This document shows, in pieces, positions 1 to 8,066 of a DNA stretch of 64,000 bases (its first letter is position 1; each line of letters starts with the position of its first letter). The notes beneath the pieces were generated by a model, which ran no database searches, had not been told where the DNA came from, and was given only the letters and a program-made list of their open reading frames with translations. The translations under genes and the position numbers were made by a program. Location of the stretch: positions 23,201 to 87,200 of the forward strand of contig NZ_FOKY01000003.1 of NCBI RefSeq assembly GCF_900112165.1, written 5' to 3'. Source of the stretch: Brevinema andersonii (GTDB lineage: Bacteria; Spirochaetota; Brevinematia; Brevinematales; Brevinemataceae).

Positions 1-1
1 C

Positions 2-658
2 ATGTCTATACCATTATTACAATTAGCTTTAGATAATACATCTCTTGAAGATGCATTAACAAGTACCCGAATTCTTGCTACAGAATTAGATATTATCGAA
101 GCTGGTACGGTACTTATGACTACTGCAGGAACTCAAGCATTAAAAGCTTTACGTGCATTATATCCGGACCATATTATTGTTTCGGATATTAAAGTAGCAG
201 ATGCTGGAGCTTTGTTGTCAAAAGTTATGATTGGAGAATCGGGAGCAAATTGGATGACGGTTATTTGTGCTGCACCATTAGCCACCTTTGAGACAGCACT
301 AAAAGAAGCTAAAAAATATCCTAAAGGTGATATTCAAGCTGAATTATTTGGCAATTGGACATTTGAAGAGGCTGCAGAATGGAGAAAAATAGGCATTAAA
401 CAGGCTATTTATCACAGAGGAAGAGACGCCCAAGCAGCAGGTCAAACATGGGGAGAAGATGATATCAAAAAAGTTTCCCAGTTGGCGGATATGGGATTTG
501 AAATGTCCATAACAGGAGGCTTAGAAATAACTGACTTAAAATTATTTAAAGGAATACCAATTAAAGCATTCATTGCCGGAAGAACTCTAAGAGATGCACC
601 TGATCCCATAAAGGCAGCCCAGAGTTTTAAAGAAGAAATGCATAAATGGTGGTCTTAA
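2..658 (+). CDS. ulaD: 3-keto-L-gulonate-6-phosphate decarboxylase
   Basis: This 218-residue protein matches the length and whole sequence pattern of UlaD/SgbH, the orotidine-decarboxylase-fold enzymes that convert 3-keto-L-gulonate 6-phosphate to L-xylulose 5-phosphate with Mg2+. The family's catalytic and metal residues are in place: Asp11 (LALDN), Glu33 (IIEAG), Asp62 and Lys64 (SDIKVAD), and the YHRGRDAQAAG segment with its His and Arg. The phosphate-binding end FIAGRTLRDA is also present. The start ATG is at the second base of the window, so the promoter, the ribosome site and any upstream ula genes (transporter, lactonase) cannot be seen. ulaE follows with no gap, which implies one transcript. 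A hexulose-phosphate synthase is the main alternative, but the residues favour UlaD. Confidence 0.9.
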   Translation: MSIPLLQLALDNTSLEDALTSTRILATELDIIEAGTVLMTTAGTQALKALRALYPDHIIVSDIKVADAGALLSKVMIGESGANWMTVICAAPLATFETALKEAKKYPKGDIQAELFGNWTFEEAAEWRKIGIKQAIYHRGRDAQAAGQTWGEDDIKKVSQLADMGFEMSITGGLEITDLKLFKGIPIKAFIAGRTLRDAPDPIKAAQSFKEEMHKWWS

Positions 659-1528
659 ATGTCTTGGATTGGATTATATGAAAAAGCTCTTCCTGATGAA
701 TTTTCATGGAAAGAAAAATTATTAAAAACAAAAGAATTAGGATTCGATTTTATCGAGATATCAATTGATGAAAGTGATGAACGTTTAAGCAGATTAGATT
801 GGTCTCTTGAGCAAAAAAGAGACTTAGTTTATTTATCTCAAGATATTGGAATTCCCATAATTTCTATGTGTCTTAGTGGCCATCGACGTTTTCCTTTTGG
901 CTCAAAAAATCCTGATATTGTTGCTAAAGCTCGTGAAATTATGAATAAAGCATTTGATTTTTCTTTACATTGTGGAATTAGAAATATCCAAATGGCAGGA
1001 TACGATGTATATTATGAAGAAAGTACTATTCAATCCAAACAGCAATTTAAAGACGAATTAGCTCTTGCAGCAATAAAGGCTGCAGAACGGCAAATAATGA
1101 TTTCTATCGAAATTATGGATTATCCGTTCATGAATTCCATTACAAAATTTGATGAAATTACAGAACACATTCACTCACCTTGGCTCACTGTTTATCCCGA
1201 TGTAGGAAATTTAACAGCATGGTGGAATAATGTAGCTAAAGAATTAAAAACTTACATTTCAAGAATTTCTGCAATTCATCTGAAAGATACATTACCAATC
1301 GGACCAAATAATTTAGGTCAATTTAGAGATTTAGCTTTAGGTCAAGGAAAAGTAGATTTTATAGAAGTATTTCAAATTTTAAAAGAAGTAAATTATCAGG
1401 GAGCTTTTGTCATCGAACTATGGGCAAACGATGCTACACAATATCAAAAACAAATCATTGACTCTTTGAATCTCATCAAAAAAGCTATGCAAAATGCCGA
1501 TTATGTTCCTTATAGCTCGAAAAATTAA
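659..1528 (+). CDS. ulaE: L-ribulose-5-phosphate 3-epimerase (L-xylulose-5-phosphate 3-epimerase)
   Basis: This 289-residue TIM-barrel protein of the xylose-isomerase-like superfamily should interconvert L-xylulose 5-phosphate and L-ribulose 5-phosphate, the step after UlaD. Family motifs include the opening GLYEKALP, EIMDYPFMNS (metal-binding Glu), YPDVGNLTAW and HLKDT (metal His) and a C-terminal VIELWAND. Its ATG directly follows the ulaD stop codon (TAAATG), so the two are probably translationally coupled. A following ulaF/araD epimerase, which would finish the route to D-xylulose 5-phosphate, is absent: the next gene points the other way. That step must be encoded elsewhere or upstream of the window. 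Confidence 0.88.
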   Translation: MSWIGLYEKALPDEFSWKEKLLKTKELGFDFIEISIDESDERLSRLDWSLEQKRDLVYLSQDIGIPIISMCLSGHRRFPFGSKNPDIVAKAREIMNKAFDFSLHCGIRNIQMAGYDVYYEESTIQSKQQFKDELALAAIKAAERQIMISIEIMDYPFMNSITKFDEITEHIHSPWLTVYPDVGNLTAWWNNVAKELKTYISRISAIHLKDTLPIGPNNLGQFRDLALGQGKVDFIEVFQILKEVNYQGAFVIELWANDATQYQKQIIDSLNLIKKAMQNADYVPYSSKN

Positions 1529-1536
1529 ATTTTATA

Positions 1537-2322
1537 TCATACTTTTTTTGAAAAACTTAATAAAAAAATCAATCTTAATAAATTCAGATGATGAGATAGA
1601 GACGTAATTTTACTGGGCACACTATCCTTCGGATACGCTCTTACGGTAGGAATTTCAATAATTTTATATCCTAAATGTTTAGCTTGTACAAGAGGATAAT
1701 AACAATATTCATAACTCTGATAAAAATCACTAAACCAGTTCATTTTAGGATCAAGAATAAATCTCCTTGAAAATGCTTTATAACCATTACAAGGATCTGA
1801 ATACCATCGCTTAGCACCTAAACTCACCATAGGGGAAGCAACAAATTTAATAGCTAATTCACGAAGAATAGGAGTATTAATCCCATACCCTCCTTTACGA
1901 TAACGCGTACCTTGGACCAAATCAAATCCTTGGCTAAGAGCATCTAAAAATAACGCCAAAGTATCTGTTATATTATCTTTATCATTACCATCAACCATAA
2001 TAACACCATGATATTTTTCCTTCATTGTTTCATAAAACCCAATTTTTAATTGAACAGCTTGACCTTGTTTTTTCTCATCTTTTTTAATAATCAAACCACG
2101 CGCACCATAAGATTTGACAATTTCAGGATTTGAAGAATCATCAATACTATTACCATCACAAATAAAAACATCACATAATTCAAAAATATTGGCTTCTTTC
2201 ATCTTTCTCATTTGAGAATGAAATCTCTCTGCTTCATTAAGCACAGGAATAATACAAGCATATATATTTCTTTTAGGAAAAAATATATGTTTTTCATAAT
2301 TTGCTAAAAATACATTCATCAT
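1537..2322 (-). CDS. GT2-family glycosyltransferase
   Basis: This 261-residue protein has a GT-A fold start, CIIPVLNEAERF, then a nucleotide-binding pattern FICDGNSIDD and a DxD-like VDGNDKDN segment around residue 110, all typical of GT2 inverting transferases of the DPM1/dolichol-phosphate type. No membrane segment is evident, so it is probably a cytoplasmic or peripheral enzyme acting on a nucleotide-sugar donor; donor and acceptor cannot be told from sequence. It is the last gene of a leftward glycan cluster. Its start ATGATG overlaps the stop of the upstream gene by four bases, indicating coupled translation. Confidence 0.8.
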   Translation of the reverse strand: MMNVFLANYEKHIFFPKRNIYACIIPVLNEAERFHSQMRKMKEANIFELCDVFICDGNSIDDSSNPEIVKSYGARGLIIKKDEKKQGQAVQLKIGFYETMKEKYHGVIMVDGNDKDNITDTLALFLDALSQGFDLVQGTRYRKGGYGINTPILRELAIKFVASPMVSLGAKRWYSDPCNGYKAFSRRFILDPKMNWFSDFYQSYEYCYYPLVQAKHLGYKIIEIPTVRAYPKDSVPSKITSLSHHLNLLRLIFLLSFSKKV

Positions 2323-3977
2323 GACACCCTTTTATTCTGCATTAGTGTGAGTGGAATGGATATTACACCTAAAAAAATACCCATCCAAAAATAACGATAA
2401 TCGGTAGAAGGAGATACCCAAAATAACAAAAAATTATTTACTACCCAAGGAAATAAAATAATAAGATTTTTCCAATCACCATAAATAATCCAATAAATAC
2501 TACAAAAAATAAGAAATAAAGTGTTCATCCAGAGAGGAAAAATTATTAAATTAATATCATTTAATCTACCAAAAATATTTCTTATTTTATTTATAATAGG
2601 ATTATCAAAACGAGAAATTATACCAGCACTTTTAGGCATTCCTATAAAAGGTGTTAAAAACATTTGAGTTTGACTGTTCCAAAAAGGATCCCAAAAATTC
2701 AATCTTGTTCTAAAATGTATCAGAGGAGATCCTGCCCATAATTGCCAATAATATTCAAAATACTGCTTTTTGGAAGCAACTCCTTTTTCTAAAGTAGCTA
2801 AAGATTCAGGGGATGCTTCCCTGACTTCCCAAAAAAAATTATTCACAAAAGATGTTCCATAATTTTTCCATATACCTTCATTAATAGTTTGAGCAAATTT
2901 TCTTACATTCGGATGCAAATGATCTTGCACGCCATACAAATATGCTGTATTAATAGGCATAAAAATCATATTATTTCTGTTATTCGTTACAGAACTCTTA
3001 TGAACATTTAATACCCTATAAAGCATGCCATAATTTAGTAACAGCACCAACATACAAGCAAACAGCGGAAGCCAAAAAATTTTAAAAGACCGATGAACAA
3101 AAGCAAAACATAAAAGTATTAGAATTCCTATGAAGCTTATTACAATACCATTAATTCTAAAAACCGTAGATAATCCAAATAAAATTCCTATATTTACAAG
3201 TATATAAGTTTTTGTACGGTATCTCGGATAAAGTATAAAATTTAACATAAAATAAACAAGCCCAAGAATAACAATAGTAAAAGGAATGTCCTTCCAAAGC
3301 GTTACAATCATAATACCAGTATTGGGCATGGCAACTATCGCCCCAAACAGACTTTTAATGAATTTACCAGACAGTCCTTGCTGATAGAAAAAATTCATCC
3401 AAACAGCCATAATCCATGAAAACATAATAAGTTGAACCAGACTAATAATAGCAGGAGTATCCCATATTTTTATTAATATTTTCTGAATAAAAGTGTAGGC
3501 AATACTATGATAATCTGTTATATAATTATTCTTTATTTCTTCCCATGTCTCAAAAGAATCAGCAGACATATTTGCCGGAAAAAAAATGATCCAATAGACA
3601 AGTCCAATCATCAGTATCAAAAAAAATGATTGCCAAAAGAACTTAGGAGATGGTGATATACGAGGACTATAAAAAAATTGAGTCAGCAACTGATGTGTCA
3701 CAATGAAAAGTCCAATATAAGGAATAATTAATGACGACCATAACATAATAAACAAAATGAGATTCTTAATGGAAAATATAACAAGTTTATTTACAGGAAA
3801 AAATAGTTCCGTCAAGCTCAATGAACATGCTGTACAAAAAGATAAAAAAACTACTAACCAAAATACATACTTAGAAGGATCATAAATATTTACATAAGTT
3901 TGAAGAGAATGATATTTTATTAATAAAAAAATAGTGATAGAAATAATACTAAAAATAGTAATTAATAGATATATCAT
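2319..3977 (-). CDS. multi-pass membrane protein, DUF6020-like (possible GT-C enzyme)
   Basis: This 552-residue protein has about 12 hydrophobic segments spread along its length. After the fourth comes an extracytoplasmic loop with the pattern NMSADSFETWEE...DYHSIAYTF, followed by further helices. That pattern (acidic residue soon after a helix, then D-x-H before the next helix) resembles DUF6020 and related GT-C-like membrane proteins in surface-polysaccharide loci, which use polyprenyl-phosphate sugars. The family assignment is from memory of the pattern, not a search. The neighbour upstream at 3995-5647 is a paralogue of the same size and layout. Both sit between GT2 genes, so glycan assembly or modification is the likely role. 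Confidence 0.7.
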   Translation of the reverse strand: MIYLLITIFSIISITIFLLIKYHSLQTYVNIYDPSKYVFWLVVFLSFCTACSLSLTELFFPVNKLVIFSIKNLILFIMLWSSLIIPYIGLFIVTHQLLTQFFYSPRISPSPKFFWQSFFLILMIGLVYWIIFFPANMSADSFETWEEIKNNYITDYHSIAYTFIQKILIKIWDTPAIISLVQLIMFSWIMAVWMNFFYQQGLSGKFIKSLFGAIVAMPNTGIMIVTLWKDIPFTIVILGLVYFMLNFILYPRYRTKTYILVNIGILFGLSTVFRINGIVISFIGILILLCFAFVHRSFKIFWLPLFACMLVLLLNYGMLYRVLNVHKSSVTNNRNNMIFMPINTAYLYGVQDHLHPNVRKFAQTINEGIWKNYGTSFVNNFFWEVREASPESLATLEKGVASKKQYFEYYWQLWAGSPLIHFRTRLNFWDPFWNSQTQMFLTPFIGMPKSAGIISRFDNPIINKIRNIFGRLNDINLIIFPLWMNTLFLIFCSIYWIIYGDWKNLIILFPWVVNNFLLFWVSPSTDYRYFWMGIFLGVISIPLTLMQNKRVS

Positions 3978-3994
3978 AAAAATTTTTCCTACTA

Positions 3995-5647
3995 TTAGTT
4001 TTTTTTATTATGAATAAAAACCATACCTACCATGATAATAAGCATTGGCAACCCGATCCAAATATACCTATATTGAACCGCTGTTGAAGCAGCAAAAAGT
4101 GATAAAAAATTACAAAACCATGGCACTAATAGCCATAATTTTTGTTTATTTTGATAACACAAAATGTATAAAATGATGATCAATAACAAGAATGTATAAA
4201 ATCCACCTCCTATAAAGTATAAGATCGATTTTGTTTGTAAAAAATGATGAATTTTCATGATAAAATCAGGACGTCTGAAATGTATGTTAATATTAGGAGT
4301 TTCATAATTATTTGTTTTATCCAAAGTAGATACTAAATATAAACCAATTGCAGAATCAGGAATATTAATACTCCAAAAGTTGGCTATAAGATTCAAACGT
4401 GTTCTTAAATTCAATTTAAAATCATAGCGCCATAACGAAAAATATGTTAACATGATATCCTTTTTACTCATCTCATGATAAACTACAGAATTCCATCGTT
4501 CATTGGTTGAATTAAGTAAAAATAATGGTACATTATGAAAAGGATTAACAGGGCAGGATTCATTCGAAGTACTTATCCATTGGACTGTATTACCACTCTT
4601 TTCCACCCAATCCCGAGCAGCTGGAGAATGCAATCCTGATCGATAAATATAAGAATTACTAATAGCCGTTACCACAAGAGAAGGCAAATTTTTACTTCTA
4701 TCTGGCCCTGTTTTTGTTAAAGTCCATATTGTCTGATAAGCGGTATAAGATATAATCAATCCTAAAAAAAAGTATAAAATTTTACGTTTAGTTGGACGGT
4801 AAAATAAAATAAAAATAATGATCCCTACAACAACTATTATGCCGTTTTGCCTGAAAAAATGTACTAATGGTGTCACTAGGCCAAATATAAAAATTAATCT
4901 TCGATCGTAACGGTCATTAAAAACAATCTGATAAATAAAATATACTAACCAAACAATAACAAGGCTATAAGGAACATCACGGAAAAGATTGACTATAAAA
5001 ATCGCTACAGGAGGATATAAAGCAAATAATCCTGATGTAATCCATATAATTTTTCTTGAAATTTTTTTTCGATAAAACTCAGTAGTCCATAAACTAAATA
5101 CCCAAGCGGCAAATAATACTTGACTTAAAATAGGGAAAAAAGGATTAGGAATAATTTTATAAAATATATTTAAAATCCATAAGAAAAAAGCAGAAAAATA
5201 ATTATTAAATTTTTTATATACAATAGAATGCAATAAGAAGAAAGAATCAACATTAAAAATTCCCGGAAATACAAGAATCAAAAAAACAGTCCAAATAATC
5301 GCAAACATTATAAAAGATTGACAAAAAAAAATTTTTATGTGTATCGAATCTATTTTTTCTTTACCCTGAATCAAACGGCTTTTTAGTAAATCAATTAAAA
5401 TAAAAATACTAATAATAAATGCAGACATTAATATTGTCATGATAACAAAAACTAAAATTCCTAGCGGACTAACCATAAAAATTGCATCTTTTGGTAGAAA
5501 AAAATTATATCCTAAAACAGAGAATGATCCATACATCCCTAACAACAATATCCATAAAATTTGACGACGATAATTTAATATAGCATCTTTATTCAACAAT
5601 AGGATAAAACCAGAAAATAATATAATATATAATATAAATACTTCCAT
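3995..5647 (-). CDS. multi-pass membrane protein, paralogue of the next gene (DUF6020-like)
   Basis: This 550-residue integral membrane protein has about 12 hydrophobic helices and an extracytoplasmic loop FPGIFNVDSFFLLHS after the fourth. It aligns in layout with the product of 2319-3977, including the later stretch FRDVPYSLVIVWLVYF versus WKDIPFTIVILGLVYF and a C-terminal TAVQYRYIWIG versus STDYRYFWMG. The pair therefore looks like an old tandem duplication that has diverged. Its ATG shares one base with the stop of the upstream GT2 gene (TAATG), so it is co-translated with it. A polyprenyl-linked sugar transferase (GT-C) is the working guess; no catalytic residue can be proven. Confidence 0.68.
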   Translation of the reverse strand: MEVFILYIILFSGFILLLNKDAILNYRRQILWILLLGMYGSFSVLGYNFFLPKDAIFMVSPLGILVFVIMTILMSAFIISIFILIDLLKSRLIQGKEKIDSIHIKIFFCQSFIMFAIIWTVFLILVFPGIFNVDSFFLLHSIVYKKFNNYFSAFFLWILNIFYKIIPNPFFPILSQVLFAAWVFSLWTTEFYRKKISRKIIWITSGLFALYPPVAIFIVNLFRDVPYSLVIVWLVYFIYQIVFNDRYDRRLIFIFGLVTPLVHFFRQNGIIVVVGIIIFILFYRPTKRKILYFFLGLIISYTAYQTIWTLTKTGPDRSKNLPSLVVTAISNSYIYRSGLHSPAARDWVEKSGNTVQWISTSNESCPVNPFHNVPLFLLNSTNERWNSVVYHEMSKKDIMLTYFSLWRYDFKLNLRTRLNLIANFWSINIPDSAIGLYLVSTLDKTNNYETPNINIHFRRPDFIMKIHHFLQTKSILYFIGGGFYTFLLLIIILYILCYQNKQKLWLLVPWFCNFLSLFAASTAVQYRYIWIGLPMLIIMVGMVFIHNKKN

Positions 5648-6570
5648 TAATTTTTTTCCTCTACATTGAGATAAGCATAACGACGTTGTTCAAAAGTATT
5701 CCGTTGAATATAGTGGATCATCAATCCTGTAGTTAATAAAAGTAAAGATAACAAAAGAAAAGTCACAGCAAAAATCAATGTAGGAAAACGAGGAACAGCT
5801 GATATCTTAAGAAATTCAATCCAAATATCTATAATCCAATATAGTCCTAATATCCCAAATATTGAAGCAATACCTCCGAAAAAGGTGATTGGTTTTTCGT
5901 TTGTGAAGAGATAAATTATTGTTAATAGGATTCTTATCCCATCTTTTATTGTATGAAGCTTGGATACAGAACCTATCGGTCTCGCTCGATAAGGTATTTG
6001 AATTTCACTTGTGGGCAACCTCATTTGATAAGCAAAAATACTCAATTCAATTTCTATTTCAAATCCTTTTGAATGTCCCGGAAAACTTTTCGCATATCGT
6101 TTTGAAAATAAACGATATCCGCCAAGAATATCCGAACATTTATTTTGAAACAAAAAATTTGCCAAACCAGTAAGAATTTTATTTCCCCAAGCATGCCCAT
6201 ATCGATACGAACTTTGCGAATCCGCCACTCTTATTAAATTTAACATATCTAAATCTTCAGAAATAAATTTTTTCAGTGCATCAGGAATAACTTTCATATC
6301 ACATTGATCATCCCCATCAGCAATAATATAAATGTCCGCATCAATTTTTGTAAAAGCATAACGAATTACATTCCCTTTGCCTTGATAAGTACAATTATAA
6401 ACCGTTGCTCCAGCCTTTTCAGCCAACTCAGCTGAATTATCCGTACTATTATTATTAATAACATAAATAACAGCATTAGGAATAGTAGATTTACAATCTT
6501 TTACCACCTTTACAATTGTCAATTCCTCATTATAACACGGAATAATAACAGCAATACGCCTTGGTTGCAC
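5647..6570 (-). CDS. polyprenyl-phosphate glycosyltransferase, DPM1/GtrB-like (GT2)
   Basis: This 307-residue protein starts with a GT-A domain: AVIIPCYNEE near residue 7, NNNSTDN near 40, and the DxD-type IIADGDDQCD near 85. The C-terminal third has two predicted membrane helices, GGIASIFGILGLYWI and LIFAVTFLLLSLLLL. That arrangement is typical of enzymes that charge undecaprenyl phosphate with a sugar on the cytoplasmic face, which would feed the two GT-C-like proteins downstream. The start is GTG, preceded four bases upstream by a G-rich AAGGGGG ribosome site. No separate promoter was found in the 57 bases upstream, so it is probably read from the promoter before the lipoprotein gene. Confidence 0.82.
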   Translation of the reverse strand: MQPRRIAVIIPCYNEELTIVKVVKDCKSTIPNAVIYVINNNSTDNSAELAEKAGATVYNCTYQGKGNVIRYAFTKIDADIYIIADGDDQCDMKVIPDALKKFISEDLDMLNLIRVADSQSSYRYGHAWGNKILTGLANFLFQNKCSDILGGYRLFSKRYAKSFPGHSKGFEIEIELSIFAYQMRLPTSEIQIPYRARPIGSVSKLHTIKDGIRILLTIIYLFTNEKPITFFGGIASIFGILGLYWIIDIWIEFLKISAVPRFPTLIFAVTFLLLSLLLLTTGLMIHYIQRNTFEQRRYAYLNVEEKN

Positions 6571-6627
6571 ACTGCAGCCCCCTTTTGCCTTTTTGTCAAA
6601 TTTTTATGCTATCTTTTTTACATGATC

Positions 6628-7893
6628 TTATCGAAGATCACTGAGAAAAATAACATTTTCACCTAATAGTCCTCTTTCATACATTTCTGGTAACGGAGCA
6701 TACATTTCATTAACATCATTATAGAAAAAAAACTTTTTTAAATTAGTTGAAGTCGTCATGTATAATGATGAAGCGTAGCCACCTATTACAGATATTTTAT
6801 CAGAATAAAACCATAATATTGCTTCCATAGGAAGAACACCAGGCAATGTAATAACGTCAGGAGGGCTTTGGTTATACGCTGGATGAGGTTTGAAAAAATA
6901 AGCATATGTGGGACCATAATATTTTTTCACCAAAGCTACATATTGATCTGTTTCATCTCCATAAGGATTTTTCCCAGTAATAATAACATTACTTCGACCG
7001 GTATCAGTAAAAGCCTGGTCTATTGTTTTCCCGCCTAGTTGCTGATAGGTTTGAGTTAGTTTAAGCATATTCTTTAAAGAATTCTGTTCTGCCACAGGTA
7101 AAGCTGTATATAACTTATAAGGATTTAATTTCCAAATATTTTTATTATGCTGAACGGAAAGATTTTTAAAAAGAGACAAACTTTTTGTACCCAATAACTC
7201 AGGCCACTGCAGAACTAAAACTGCATTTTGTGAAACAAAAGGAACAACCGGAAAACTATAGCACCAAGAATCGATAAAGGAGCTCCCCCCTATTTTTTTA
7301 TATTGTTGGTAGATATTACTAATAGCTTTTACATCACGGTTCCAAACTGTTTCGCCATTAGCAGCTCCATAAGAATTTTTAAAAGTCACATATGTTTGTG
7401 TCCCATCAGATAATAATCTTAAAAATACATTATCTTCACTTACTCCATTTTCAAAAAATAAAGAAACAATAAGATCCGCACGTATATCATCAACAAAAAA
7501 CGTATAAGTCGCATCAGGATGACTCGCTTGAAGCTCCTTAACTTTATTTTTAAATATTTGAATAGCGTCTTCATACGAAGATCCTAAAGCCAACATTTGT
7601 ACATGTGCAGGAAGATAATTAGTATCATAAGTAGCTTTGCGTTCTGAATATAGAAATGATTCTTGAGTATGAGAAAACATATTAAGAGCTATATAAAGTG
7701 CTGGAAGTGTTGCTCTCGTAAAATAGAAAACATAATCAGAATTTGGAACCCATGCGGATCTTTCAGGTTCAATACCAGTAATAGGATAATATGTCTTTAT
7801 ATTACCTTTATTAGGATTATTTACTTCATTTTTTGCCGAGCATCCAGATAAAAATAACAATAATATACTATATGCGATATAACGTTTTAACAT
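6628..7893 (-). CDS. lipoprotein resembling GT80 sialyltransferases
   Basis: This 421-residue protein starts with a lipoprotein signal (MLKRYIAY...LFLSGC, lipidation at Cys18). The remainder matches the GT80 alpha-2,3/2,6-sialyltransferase pattern of Pasteurella and Photobacterium enzymes: an N-terminal TLPALYIALN like their SLPALNQLMD, a catalytic-Asp motif LLSDGTQTYV (Asp163) like LYDDGSMEYV, FFKPHP (His337) like the FKGHP histidine, Glu357 before a helix, and GGYASSLYMT (Ser375-Ser376) like GGVASSLYFS. Asp-to-His and Glu-to-Ser spacings agree with the P. multocida enzyme within a few residues. Photobacterium GT80 enzymes are also lipoproteins. It is the first gene of the leftward glycan set. 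Donor specificity for CMP-sialic acid is inferred; no CMP-sialate synthetase lies in the window. Confidence 0.75.
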   Translation of the reverse strand: MLKRYIAYSILLLFLSGCSAKNEVNNPNKGNIKTYYPITGIEPERSAWVPNSDYVFYFTRATLPALYIALNMFSHTQESFLYSERKATYDTNYLPAHVQMLALGSSYEDAIQIFKNKVKELQASHPDATYTFFVDDIRADLIVSLFFENGVSEDNVFLRLLSDGTQTYVTFKNSYGAANGETVWNRDVKAISNIYQQYKKIGGSSFIDSWCYSFPVVPFVSQNAVLVLQWPELLGTKSLSLFKNLSVQHNKNIWKLNPYKLYTALPVAEQNSLKNMLKLTQTYQQLGGKTIDQAFTDTGRSNVIITGKNPYGDETDQYVALVKKYYGPTYAYFFKPHPAYNQSPPDVITLPGVLPMEAILWFYSDKISVIGGYASSLYMTTSTNLKKFFFYNDVNEMYAPLPEMYERGLLGENVIFLSDLR

Positions 7894-7918
7894 ATACCAT
7901 TCTCAAATTATTTTTTAT

Positions 7919-7947
7919 ATTATATATTATTTTTCATTGTTTGTCTA
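7919..7947 (-). promoter_or_regulatory. sigma70-type promoter for the leftward glycan operon
   Basis: On the minus strand, TAGACA (7942-7947) and TATAAT (7919-7924) are separated by exactly 17 bases. The predicted start near 7912 leaves a leader of about 19 bases before the lipoprotein ATG at 7893. It probably drives the whole run down to 1537, since no second promoter or terminator was seen within it. Confidence 0.75.
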
Positions 7948-7961
7948 CAGTATATTAACCA

Positions 7962-7990
7962 TTGACACATTATTTTTTCTATGATATAAT
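7962..7990 (+). promoter_or_regulatory. consensus sigma70 promoter for the rightward glycosyltransferases
   Basis: TTGACA (7962-7967) and TATAAT (7985-7990) are perfect boxes with a 17-base spacer. The predicted start is near 7997, giving a leader of about 70 bases that contains a nine-codon open frame. It is back to back with the leftward promoter at 7919-7947. Confidence 0.85.
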
Positions 7991-8031
7991 AAAAAATAGT
8001 TTGGAAACTTGATAAAATAGAGGGGTATGTT

Positions 8032-8061
8032 ATGATATTACTTACTGACCTGGCCGGTTAA
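8032..8061 (+). CDS. short upstream reading frame (leader peptide candidate)
   Basis: An ATG preceded by GAGGGG at an appropriate distance opens a nine-codon frame, MILLTDLAG, whose stop lies five bases before the glycosyltransferase ATG at 8067. The downstream gene has no ribosome site of its own, so ribosomes finishing this frame probably re-initiate on it. The frame is not in phase with the glycosyltransferase, so it is not an N-terminal extension. It could equally be a remnant of an earlier gene start. Confidence 0.5.
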   Translation: MILLTDLAG

Positions 8062-8066
8062 AATCA

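Noticed and set aside
6590..6600. TTGACA on the minus strand as a promoter for the GT2 gene at 5647-6570
   Set aside because: No -10 box lies at a workable distance; a start would fall inside the ribosome site region.
6611..6640. Hairpin TGATCTT/AAGATCA at the end of the lipoprotein gene as a terminator
   Set aside because: The stem is short and is not followed by a T tract on the minus strand; read-through to the GT2 gene is more likely.
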